DNA of 28,738 bases from CAYXZR01 sp964470025 (GTDB lineage Bacteria; Patescibacteriota; Patescibacteriia; Buchananbacterales; UBA6539), in NCBI GenBank assembly GCA_964470025.1, contig CAYXZR010000007.1, positions 1 through 28,738 of the forward strand, written 5' to 3'. A program made the position numbers and the translations under genes. Positions 1 through 7,811 of this stretch are shown piece by piece. The notes below the pieces were generated by a model. That model ran no database searches and was not told the DNA's origin. It saw nothing but the letters and a program-made list of their open reading frames with translations. Within the stretch, counting starts at the first letter, position 1. Every line of letters begins with the position of its first letter.

Positions 1-1
1 G

Positions 2-1180
2 CAAGATAAAAAAATATGTGTAATTAACTCACTCTATCCGCCATTCCAGCGTGGTGGTGCAGAAGTAGTAGCCAAAACAATTGTCGATAGCTTACTTCAT
101 CGCGGCTACAAAGTAATAGTAATTACACTTGGGAGAAAAGCGGAAGCATACTGCAGCGGCAAGCTCACCATGTATCGACTAAAGCCGCGGAACGTTTTTT
201 CGTTTCTTGATATACACAAGCGTCCAATTTGGATGAGATTATTATGGCATCCAATCGATGTATTTAATATTGTTAGTGCTCGAAACGTAAAAAAGATATT
301 AAAGTTAGAAAAGCCAGATGTCGTCATGACGCACAATTTAAAGGGCTTAGGGTACCTAATTCCTAAAGTCGTGAAACAGGTTGGCAGTAAACATGTCCAT
401 ACTGTGCATGATGTACAATTGTCACGTCCATCAGGATTAATTCTATTTGGTGAAGAAAAGCCATTTTTGGTAATTGATAAAGTGTATGAAAAAATTTGCC
501 GCAAATTGTTTGGTAATCCAGATTTGATAATTTCACCTTCGAAGTGGCTGCTTGATTTTTATATTCAAAAAGGATTTTTTTATAAATCAGCACGACGTGT
601 TATTCCAAATCCTGTTGTGGTAAAAAAACCAGAAATGCAAGAAATAGTTAAACAAGAAACAGGCGAAATGCAATTTTTATTTGTAGGTCAAATCGAGCGA
701 GTGAAAGGAATTATTTTTTTGGTTAATGCACTGCAATCAATGAATACATCTCAGCCATGGAGGCTAACCATTGTCGGCGACGGCACAGCATTGCCCGAGC
801 TGGAGCAGTTGGTGAAAGACGATGCACGTTTTGAACTCAAGGGAAGAGTAGAGCGCGAACAAATGCCACACATGTATCGACAGGCTGATGTGACTATTGT
901 GCCATCGCTCTGTTATGAGAATTCTCCATCAGTTATTTACGAAAGCTTAGTGGCAAACGTACCAGTGATAGCCGCAGATATTGGTGGCATAGGTGAACTT
1001 GTGAAAGATGACTACAACGGCTTTACCTTCGCTCCAGGAAATAGTAGTAACTTGCAGCGAGTGATAAAACACTTTTTACAACATCCTTCATTGATAAAGC
1101 AATTAAAAAAGAACTGTTTTATTTCAGTTCGCAATTCAACAGTGTCAAATTATATCAAGCAAATTGAGCAAGAGATATAA
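2..1180 (+). CDS. GT4-family glycosyltransferase (5' end outside window)
   Basis: A GT-B fold glycosyltransferase of family GT4, which transfers a sugar from an activated donor to a glycan or lipid acceptor at the inner face of the membrane. The reading frame is open to the left edge, and the residues before the first ATG (170) are the conserved N-terminus: NSLYPPFQRGGAE, the usual glycine-rich acceptor-side loop. An ATG start at 170 would delete that loop, so the gene begins just left of the window. About 392 residues are visible, close to full length. The C-terminal half shows FLFVGQIERVKG, LTIVGDGTALPELE and the GT4 E-x7-E motif (ENSPSVIYE) followed by PVIAADIGGIGELV. The donor and acceptor cannot be read from the sequence. 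Its stop directly abuts the stop of the leftward gene at 1181. Family is confident, specificity unknown. Confidence 0.9.
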   Translation, partial: QDKKICVINSLYPPFQRGGAEVVAKTIVDSLLHRGYKVIVITLGRKAEAYCSGKLTMYRLKPRNVFSFLDIHKRPIWMRLLWHPIDVFNIVSARNVKKILKLEKPDVVMTHNLKGLGYLIPKVVKQVGSKHVHTVHDVQLSRPSGLILFGEEKPFLVIDKVYEKICRKLFGNPDLIISPSKWLLDFYIQKGFFYKSARRVIPNPVVVKKPEMQEIVKQETGEMQFLFVGQIERVKGIIFLVNALQSMNTSQPWRLTIVGDGTALPELEQLVKDDARFELKGRVEREQMPHMYRQADVTIVPSLCYENSPSVIYESLVANVPVIAADIGGIGELVKDDYNGFTFAPGNSSNLQRVIKHFLQHPSLIKQLKKNCFISVRNSTVSNYIKQIEQEI

Positions 1181-3277
1181 TTATTTTTTATATTCAAAAA
1201 CGTATACTGCACCTTCATCGATAGAAAAAAACGAATCTGCTTCTTCCATGGCTTCAAGCTTTATGGCATTTGAATTTGACCAGTAGCTATTAAGAACAAA
1301 AAATAAGTGATCAACATTAAGAGTCTGCATTGCATTTAGCGCAGTCTCTTTTGTGGGTCCTTGCTGCACCATTTGCAGAAAGAAGGGGTATAAAATTCGA
1401 GAAGTAGCGTTTGGTAGTGAGTAGTAAAACTCATCACCATAGTAAGTTGCAAAGCCATAAGTTTTAATTGCAGCTGCCCCCACCATTTGGTTGGCAAGCA
1501 CTACATATTTGTCACTTGCTTTATTGTTGATAAATCTCACAGTATTAATATCGCTTTGCGAAATACTGTAGAATTTTGTTTCTGTTGCAAAGTCAACGCG
1601 AGGATATGCGGTATATAGTGAGGCAGTTGCAACTCCAGTAAAAAGCAGCGTTGCAAAAACAATTCCAGCTTTGTTTAAAGTAAAAAATTGTTTGAAGAAA
1701 ATATGAAGCCCAAGCAGCGCAATAGGAAGTGTGGTGTAAAACGCAAACACCAACAGCCGTTCTACAAACGCTGCGCTATCACTGCTATCAAGAATATCAA
1801 ATTGCAAGAAGTATTTTGAAATAAAATAGCTAATCCAAATCACAGTTGCAGCAACCAAATATCCAGCATTGTTTTTCAATAGCGACATTGATGAAAGATG
1901 GTAGGCGCCGAAAAGCACAATTGCAAGTCCCATTAAGACTGCGTGGGTATCAATAAAATGAGCCATAGTGACAAAAAACGAATATGTAGTATCCAGTGAA
2001 AGATGTGGGAAGTTAAATTGCGAAGCAGAGAGTGTAAAACCAGATGCAAGACCGCCAACTATAAACACCAGTGGCATAACGTATACAAAAAGCAAGCCAA
2101 CTAAGCCGTATACTGGCAAAAGGCGATGGTATGTTGAGTAAAACACTTTGTACAAAGTAAGTAGTACCACGGTAATACAGAGCGGAATGCCCGCCAGCGG
2201 ATGAATTACCGTGACTGCTAGTGCAAGGAAATACAGCCAGCCACCTTTGAGTAATCCTCGATAGTAGAGCAGCGACAGTATAATAGTAACCATGAAAAAA
2301 ACATTTGCCAGGTTCTGCGGAGTACTCATAATAAACCAGTCGAGTGGCAGGAGTAGTGGCGATAGTGAAAGTACTAGCGCAAAGCGTTTTTGTAACCACT
2401 GACTAAACACAAAATAAATACTGAGCGGAACAAACACTGCAAAAACAACGGGTACAATTGCTGCGTTGAGTGACGCAATACTTAGTGAGGTGAGAAAATG
2501 TAGTGCCACGACAATACCATAGAAACCAAGGTAGTAGGGAGGTGTCGGCGAGATACCACCTTCGCGCGCAATGATATTTTGAGTCGCTTCGTGGATAAAC
2601 GGATCATATCCATATCCAATCTGGTACACAATCAGTGCAACACTGACAGTAAGAAAGCTATGCAAAATAATAAGTATTAGTGGTGCCTTGGTTCGTGAAG
2701 TAAATAGGCAATAAAGTACTAAGGCAGCAGTGGTAAAAAAGTATAAAACAAAAAAGTAATTTGGCACCACACTCCATGGTGATTGAATAGAGGCTGTGGT
2801 TTGGCTATAGTAAAGAATCGAAAACAAAAACAAAAGCAGTGCAGCATGTGTGACTGCAAGTAAGTTAACCGGCCAGCTATCAGTTCGCTTAATAACGCCT
2901 TCTATATGCTCTTTGAGTAGCGCACGAAAGCGTAATGGGTGATTATAGCTTGCTGACATGTAGTACCAGAGCATGAGCAAAAAAGGTGTGACAACTACAA
3001 ATAGCGTTAATATTTCTTGTGTAAGTGCATGGTAGTATAAAGTGAGTGTGCCAAATAGGGCGATACCACATAGCAAGAAAAATCCTCCAATCAAGAACTG
3101 CCATCCACGTTGGCTAGTAACAATTGATCCTAGGACAAAGCTGCAAAACAAAAACCACACAGCAGTGCCCAGGCTGGAAAATACTACGTTTGACGATTGC
3201 CAGATCGCAGCAACAGCAAGAAGCACGCTAAGTGCGGCTAGTGCAAAAAACCGTGGTTTGCTCAAAATCTCCTTCAT
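1181..3277 (-). CDS. Polytopic membrane protein, GT-C glycosyltransferase-like
   Basis: A 698-residue integral membrane protein with well over ten hydrophobic segments through roughly residue 570, then a soluble C-terminal part of about 130 residues. The architecture matches GT-C glycosyltransferases, which use lipid-phosphate sugars and act on the outer face of the membrane. After several N-terminal helices comes GYGYDPFIHEA (D225, H229, E230), an acidic loop motif of the kind GT-C enzymes use near the active site, although here it is unusually far from the N-terminus. A STT3/AglB-like oligosaccharyltransferase or an O-antigen polymerase-type protein are alternatives. The start MKEILSKP lies 7 bases below a TACACT box, so the mRNA may be leaderless. 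It diverges from the GT-C gene at 3325. Membrane topology is sure; enzymatic function is inferred. Confidence 0.65.
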   Translation of the reverse strand: MKEILSKPRFFALAALSVLLAVAAIWQSSNVVFSSLGTAVWFLFCSFVLGSIVTSQRGWQFLIGGFFLLCGIALFGTLTLYYHALTQEILTLFVVVTPFLLMLWYYMSASYNHPLRFRALLKEHIEGVIKRTDSWPVNLLAVTHAALLLFLFSILYYSQTTASIQSPWSVVPNYFFVLYFFTTAALVLYCLFTSRTKAPLILIILHSFLTVSVALIVYQIGYGYDPFIHEATQNIIAREGGISPTPPYYLGFYGIVVALHFLTSLSIASLNAAIVPVVFAVFVPLSIYFVFSQWLQKRFALVLSLSPLLLPLDWFIMSTPQNLANVFFMVTIILSLLYYRGLLKGGWLYFLALAVTVIHPLAGIPLCITVVLLTLYKVFYSTYHRLLPVYGLVGLLFVYVMPLVFIVGGLASGFTLSASQFNFPHLSLDTTYSFFVTMAHFIDTHAVLMGLAIVLFGAYHLSSMSLLKNNAGYLVAATVIWISYFISKYFLQFDILDSSDSAAFVERLLVFAFYTTLPIALLGLHIFFKQFFTLNKAGIVFATLLFTGVATASLYTAYPRVDFATETKFYSISQSDINTVRFINNKASDKYVVLANQMVGAAAIKTYGFATYYGDEFYYSLPNATSRILYPFFLQMVQQGPTKETALNAMQTLNVDHLFFVLNSYWSNSNAIKLEAMEEADSFFSIDEGAVYVFEYKK

Positions 3278-3324
3278 ATACCAAAGTGTATCATAAAAAG
3301 CCAGTTATTTGCTATACTATTACC
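3278..3324. promoter_or_regulatory. Divergent, overlapping, apparently leaderless promoters
   Basis: Rightward: an extended -10, TGC-TATACT (TATACT at 3313-3318), ends 6 bases before the ATG at 3325, so transcription should start at or next to the A of the start codon. Leftward: TACACT (read on the minus strand, 3290-3285) ends 7 bases before the ATG at 3277. No good -35 box is seen for either. The intergenic space is only 47 bases, so RNA polymerases on the two promoters would compete. Assignments come from box matching and spacing only. Confidence 0.5.
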
Positions 3325-4890
3325 ATGAAAAAAACGATTTACATCATTGCTTGTACACTCATTGCATTGGTCTACCTTATCAGCGCATACCCAGTGATGG
3401 GTGAGTTTGGTTTTGGACCAAAGTTTGACTCTCCAGATGAAACCGCCAACTATTTTTGGGTGCAGCAATTTGCCAATCAAGGAACTCTCGTGGCACCTGA
3501 GCCCGGCAATCAGCAAGCGCAGAATCAAATCCATCCCAGAAGTATTAATGTGCGCGATGATGGTTCGCTTGTGCCGGGAAGTTTTCTTGGTATGATTTTG
3601 CTTTTGGGAATTGTTGCCAAGCTCGCAACTATGTATGTTGTACCATTTGTCACGCCAGTACTGTCACTTGTTGCACTTGTTGCTTGGTATAACATTGTGA
3701 AAAAACTTTTTGACGCCAAAGTTGCTACTGTCGCAACCTGGCTAGTTATTGTAAATCCTGCTTGGTGGTATTTTGCGATTCATGGGCTATTCCCCAACAC
3801 ACTGTTTGTTTCCTTGGTTGTTATTGCAAGTGGATTACTACTTTCTGTAACCAAGCAATCACAGTGGCGATTAATAGTTGGCTGTGTTGTCGCGGCAGTT
3901 GCAGTGACAGTACGAACCGCAGAAGTAGTCTGGGTTGCTGCTGTGGTGCTCACACTTCTAATTGCCATGCGTCAGCAATACACATGGAAATACTTTGTCA
4001 CCGCAGTACTTTGTGGAGTGTTGGTGCTGGCCAGTGTTGGCGCACTGCAACAAGCTATTTATGGAAGTGCACTTGCAACAGGGTATAGCCAGCTACATGA
4101 GCTAGATAATAGTTGTCAGTTATGTAGTATTGCATCTTCACTATTCATTCCTTTTGGCTTTCATCCTCGCGCCGCTTGGAATAACTTTTGGCAATACTTT
4201 GCAACATCATTCTGGCCATTAACACTTCTTGCGGCAGTAGGAGTAATTGTATTTATTTCAAGATTTTCTAAGAAAACAAAAGCACAAAAGGTATTTCTAT
4301 TTGGCAGCGGTATACTCGGTATATTTTTAACACTTTACTATGGAAGTTGGCTGACCAATGACGCTGCAACGCTTTCGTTAAACACTATTTCAATTCCATA
4401 TTATCGCTATTGGTTACCTCTTATTTTAATCACTTCAGTATTTGCTGCAATCACAATCGAAAAAATTACCAGTCGATATTTGCCAAAATATCAAGCTGTT
4501 ACTCATGCACTCATCATGGCTATTTGGATCGCAGTAACTATCCCAACTGTTTACTGGCAGCACGATGACAGTGTATTTAATGTGCGTCAGAGGATTAATC
4601 AGTACCATGCGCAGGCACAGATGATCACATCACTTACAGGTGAAGATGCAGTAGTAATTACCTCACGAAAAGATAAAGTGATATTTCCTCAGCGAAGAGT
4701 TATGCATACGCTTGTGCCATTGGCGCAGAACCAAACCATTCTTGAATCCGCAAAAAGTATTAGTGGCACTACCGATATATACTATTGGGCACTGGACGAT
4801 GAGAAAGCTGCTTTGCAAGAACAAGAAGTAATAGCAGAAGAAATAAAGAGTCTCACTGGTCAAGAAGTGCTATATAAGTTATCGTTATAA
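3325..4890 (+). CDS. GT-C-like membrane glycosyltransferase
   Basis: A 521-residue polytopic membrane protein. I place the start at the ATG of MKKTIYII (3325), not the in-frame ATG at 3232, because the first TM helix begins directly after it, the extra 31 residues are polar and overlap the divergent gene, and a promoter lies between. Helix 1 is followed by FDSPDETANYFW (D35, D38, E39), the acidic first-loop motif typical of GT-C enzymes, which bind a divalent metal or activate the acceptor there. About ten further hydrophobic segments and a C-terminal soluble region of about 100 residues follow. Likely job: adding a sugar from a polyprenyl-phosphate donor to an exported glycan. It heads the rightward glycan block; the next gene starts 5 bases after its stop. 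Specificity is unknown. Confidence 0.65.
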   Translation: MKKTIYIIACTLIALVYLISAYPVMGEFGFGPKFDSPDETANYFWVQQFANQGTLVAPEPGNQQAQNQIHPRSINVRDDGSLVPGSFLGMILLLGIVAKLATMYVVPFVTPVLSLVALVAWYNIVKKLFDAKVATVATWLVIVNPAWWYFAIHGLFPNTLFVSLVVIASGLLLSVTKQSQWRLIVGCVVAAVAVTVRTAEVVWVAAVVLTLLIAMRQQYTWKYFVTAVLCGVLVLASVGALQQAIYGSALATGYSQLHELDNSCQLCSIASSLFIPFGFHPRAAWNNFWQYFATSFWPLTLLAAVGVIVFISRFSKKTKAQKVFLFGSGILGIFLTLYYGSWLTNDAATLSLNTISIPYYRYWLPLILITSVFAAITIEKITSRYLPKYQAVTHALIMAIWIAVTIPTVYWQHDDSVFNVRQRINQYHAQAQMITSLTGEDAVVITSRKDKVIFPQRRVMHTLVPLAQNQTILESAKSISGTTDIYYWALDDEKAALQEQEVIAEEIKSLTGQEVLYKLSL

Positions 4891-4895
4891 ATAAT

Positions 4896-5402
4896 ATGAC
4901 TAAAAAATCAATTGCACTTTTTCAAGTTATACTCACAGCTCTTGGCGTAGTATTATTTGTATGGTTGATCGCAAAGAACTTTCCCTTATCTGGTGCACTT
5001 GAAGCATCGGCGCAATTGGGGTTTGACTCACAATTTATTTCAAAAATCACACCACTTGATCGCATTGTGCATCACGATGGTTATCAAGGAATTATTGCCT
5101 CGCCAGTATATATTACCGTTCGTGCTCCACAATGGTACAACTACATTGATGTTATAGTGGCATACCGAGAGCAGGGAAGAGCCCTTCATGGTATTGGCGC
5201 ACAAACGGGCCCAGGGTTTTCATACAACATCATCCAGCCAGATAGTATTGAGACTGAGACTGGTAAGCGCGCTGTAGTTACTTTTGCAACTGACACCTTG
5301 TACAAAAATGCCAACACCATCCAGCTGTTACTTGATTCCCAGGCACAAGCAGACAATGGCGAACTTTTTATTGATGCCATTGATATAAAGTTATACCGAT
5401 AG
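4896..5402 (+). CDS. Unrecognised single-pass membrane protein, beta-rich ectodomain
   Basis: Not recognised. The 168 residues have one N-terminal TM segment (about residues 7-27) and then an ectodomain of about 140 residues in which hydrophobic and polar residues alternate (GIIASPVYITVRAP, IDVIVAYREQG, RAVVTFATDTLY, GELFIDAIDIKLYR). That pattern suggests a beta-sandwich, perhaps of carbohydrate-binding or jelly-roll type, and GELFIDAIDI resembles the last strand of such domains. It starts 5 bases after the GT-C gene and is followed after one base by the next small membrane gene, so it is probably co-translated with glycan genes. It could be an accessory subunit of the neighbouring GT-C enzyme. 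No Shine-Dalgarno is seen. The gene is certain by context; the fold is an inference. Confidence 0.6.
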   Translation: MTKKSIALFQVILTALGVVLFVWLIAKNFPLSGALEASAQLGFDSQFISKITPLDRIVHHDGYQGIIASPVYITVRAPQWYNYIDVIVAYREQGRALHGIGAQTGPGFSYNIIQPDSIETETGKRAVVTFATDTLYKNANTIQLLLDSQAQADNGELFIDAIDIKLYR

Positions 5403-5403
5403 T

Positions 5404-5595
5404 ATGTCGCATTCACATCAACAAAAACAATTTCAGATTTTTAATTCACTGTTTATCTTTTTTGCAATTCTTAGTTTTGTCTCAGCAAGTTTAGAATTAG
5501 TTGCAGCAGGCAGTGTTGCGACGTGGCTAAGTCCCATTTGGTTTATCCTTGGAGCAATCATCACGGGAATTGTTGCACAACATAACAAACAATAA
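5404..5595 (+). CDS. Small two-helix membrane protein, unknown
   Basis: Not recognised. 63 residues: a polar N-terminus (MSHSHQQKQ), then two hydrophobic segments at about residues 13-35 and 40-57, and a short polar tail ending HNKQ. The start is one base after the upstream stop and the stop is two bases before the rfbC start, which is the tight spacing of this operon and the main reason to accept so short a gene. A role as a small subunit or stabiliser of the neighbouring membrane glycosyltransferases is a guess from context only. Confidence 0.55.
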   Translation: MSHSHQQKQFQIFNSLFIFFAILSFVSASLELVAAGSVATWLSPIWFILGAIITGIVAQHNKQ

Positions 5596-5597
5596 AT

Positions 5598-6152
5598 ATG
5601 CCATTTACTTTCAACAAACAATCGATTCCAGAAGTCATTGAAATCATCCCAAAAAAGTTTGAAGACCAGCGTGGTTGGTTTGCAGAAGTTTTTAAGATGG
5701 CAGACTTTAAAGAACTAGGAATCACACAGCCGTTTATTCAGGCCAATCATTCAAAGTCAGCGCAAAGTGTTGTTCGTGCACTACATTATCAAAAAGATCC
5801 ACACGCTCAAGCAAAACTTGTATCAGTTGTATCTGGTAAAATCTTTGACGTAGCGGTAGATATCAGGAAAGACTCTCCAGCGTATGGAAAATGGGTTGGG
5901 AAAATCCTTGACGCAGAACAGAAAAACATGTTGTATGTTCCGCGGGGTTTTGCACATGGATTTAGTGTACTGTCTGAAACCGCAGAAGTGATCTACTATT
6001 GTGATAGTGAGTATAATGTTGGAGCTGAGGGTGGCATTGCCTATAACGACCCTGAGTTAAATATTGATTGGCAGGTTGAAAATCCTAACTTATCAGAAAA
6101 GGATATAGCTCTTCCATTCTTAGAAGGTGCAGATAATAATTTTACATTTTAG
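5598..6152 (+). CDS. rfbC: dTDP-4-dehydrorhamnose 3,5-epimerase
   Basis: RmlC epimerises dTDP-4-keto-6-deoxy-glucose at C3 and C5, the third step of dTDP-L-rhamnose synthesis in the cytoplasm. At 184 residues it is the normal length for the cupin-fold family. Recognisable elements are FEDQRGWFAEVF (residues 21-32), QANHSKS (48-54), the catalytic base region RALHYQ (H63), KLVSVVSGKIFDVAVD (73-88) and VPRGFAHGF (114-122). The stop is immediately followed by the ATG of the next GT-C gene with no spacer, so translation is probably coupled. It is separated by about 3.8 kb from the other three rhamnose genes (rfbB, rfbD, rfbA), with two GT-C enzymes and a HIT protein in between, but the strand is the same. 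Confidence 0.95.
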   Translation: MPFTFNKQSIPEVIEIIPKKFEDQRGWFAEVFKMADFKELGITQPFIQANHSKSAQSVVRALHYQKDPHAQAKLVSVVSGKIFDVAVDIRKDSPAYGKWVGKILDAEQKNMLYVPRGFAHGFSVLSETAEVIYYCDSEYNVGAEGGIAYNDPELNIDWQVENPNLSEKDIALPFLEGADNNFTF

Positions 6153-7808
6153 ATGATACGAAGAGAGAAAATTCTTATATTTATGGCATTAGCAGCTTCA
6201 TTGCTGCTAAGTTTTGTAATATATGGGGGCAACCGCAATGATTTTTTTGTATCAGATGATTTTGATTGGGTTCATCTTACAGCAGCTCGAGATAGCTCAT
6301 TTGTAGACTACTTCACTGGCAATTATTATGGTATTCAAGGTGAAGGTGGTAGTTATCGTCCAATGGTTAATGTGTGGATGCATATAAATTATGCCATAGG
6401 AGGACTTTCTTCAGTTTCATATCATAGTATAAATATTGTCCTGCATGGATTAGTCATTTTCATGGTTGGACTGCTAACACATCTCCTATTTAAAGAAAAA
6501 ATATATTCACGAATGATCGCTGTATTTGCTGCAGTATTATTTGCAATTCTACCGTCACATGCTGAAGCGGTAAACTGGATTGCTGCAGTTGCTGATCCGG
6601 CCAGCACATTCTTTGTATTACTAAGTACATATTGGTATATTCGCTACCGTCAGGGTGGCAGACTTCGGCATATTATTAGTGCATTGATTGCATTTGTAGT
6701 TGCTCTGCTGCACAAAGAAACCGTACTTACTATTCCTTTAGTGTTGGTGCTCTGGGAAGTAGTGCAGTATGTGAAAACAAGAAAGCTACACAAACAATCG
6801 TTCTGGTTGCTGGGGTACATCGGCAGTATTGCAGTATATTTTCTTGTTCGCTGGAAGGCTCTTGGATTAGTATTTGGTTATTATGCTCGTGACACATTTG
6901 CAGTAAAGGTTTCAAACATCTTTGCTACATCAGTTGATATACCACTCAATTTATTTCTGTACAACGATCATAGAATTGCCGCAGCTCAGTTTTTATATCA
7001 GTACTGGTGGCTATATATAGTACTTATTATTCTCATAATAATATTGCTTCTGAAGAAAAAAGCATATGTAATTTTTACACTGCTCATAGCCTATGGATTA
7101 TTGCTCGCGCCGACATTACTAGTGATGATGAACCGACTTAATGACGAAGGAGAGCGTTATGGGTACTTGCCGTCAGTTGTGGCGTGTATTATTTTTGCGT
7201 TACTTATTACTAAATTATTGCAATGGGAGGTGCTCCGATATAAACGACGACCTTTTATTTGTATTGCTGTGTTTGCTGTAATAGGATTTTATTGCGGTAG
7301 CTGGCTGCAAATAAAAAATGATAGCTGGAAGAAAGCTGCTAACATTTCCCAGGCTATCATTCAGGACTTTAATACTATTGTGGATCTTGATGCAAAAGGC
7401 GAAGGAGTGCTATTTGTAGGGCTGCCAGACACCTACAATGGAGCACAAGTACTTCGCAATGGCATAAAGCAGGCGATCGCCTTATATTACCCAGAGTACC
7501 AGCTTGATGCAATTCTTTTACCAGTGTATGTGCGCTTAACAGATCAAAATGTTGATCAACAAATTTTCAATTGGGTTGAGGATGATAGGGGAGTATTTGC
7601 TGCTACTACAGATGGAAAGTATTGGGTAACCGGCATAGATCGTCGTGAGTCAGATGAATTAATTTTTGAACTCTGGGGATACGATTACAGTACATACAGC
7701 TCTCCTGTTATTCGTTTGATTTATTCTGAAGAGTTTAAGAAGCAGCTAGAGCAAAAAAAGATTTATATTCTTTCATACGACAATAGTATGTTAATCGATC
7801 GAAATTAG
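6153..7808 (+). CDS. GT-C membrane glycosyltransferase, TMTC/PMT-like
   Basis: A 551-residue polytopic protein of the GT-C superfamily. After the first helix comes VSDDFDWVHL (D35, D36, D38), the acidic first-loop motif. SYRPMVNVWMHINY (67-80), YHSINIVLHGL (90-100) and LPSHAEAVNWIAAVADP (133-149) resemble the N-terminal core of TMTC-type O-mannosyltransferases and their bacterial relatives. About ten TM helices run to residue 400; the last 150 residues are soluble and probably extracellular. The TPR repeats found in eukaryotic TMTC proteins are absent. Expected reaction: sugar transfer from a polyprenyl-phosphate donor to a protein or glycan acceptor on the outer side. It starts directly after the rfbC stop, so its sugar may be linked to rhamnose metabolism, but that is inference from position. 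Confidence 0.75.
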   Translation: MIRREKILIFMALAASLLLSFVIYGGNRNDFFVSDDFDWVHLTAARDSSFVDYFTGNYYGIQGEGGSYRPMVNVWMHINYAIGGLSSVSYHSINIVLHGLVIFMVGLLTHLLFKEKIYSRMIAVFAAVLFAILPSHAEAVNWIAAVADPASTFFVLLSTYWYIRYRQGGRLRHIISALIAFVVALLHKETVLTIPLVLVLWEVVQYVKTRKLHKQSFWLLGYIGSIAVYFLVRWKALGLVFGYYARDTFAVKVSNIFATSVDIPLNLFLYNDHRIAAAQFLYQYWWLYIVLIILIIILLLKKKAYVIFTLLIAYGLLLAPTLLVMMNRLNDEGERYGYLPSVVACIIFALLITKLLQWEVLRYKRRPFICIAVFAVIGFYCGSWLQIKNDSWKKAANISQAIIQDFNTIVDLDAKGEGVLFVGLPDTYNGAQVLRNGIKQAIALYYPEYQLDAILLPVYVRLTDQNVDQQIFNWVEDDRGVFAATTDGKYWVTGIDRRESDELIFELWGYDYSTYSSPVIRLIYSEEFKKQLEQKKIYILSYDNSMLIDRN

Positions 7809-7811
7809 CAT

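Noticed and set aside
3232..3324. In-frame ATG 31 codons upstream of the GT-C gene start
   Set aside because: It would overlap the divergent gene and its promoter and put a polar tail before the first TM helix; ATG 3325 fits the promoter and membrane topology.
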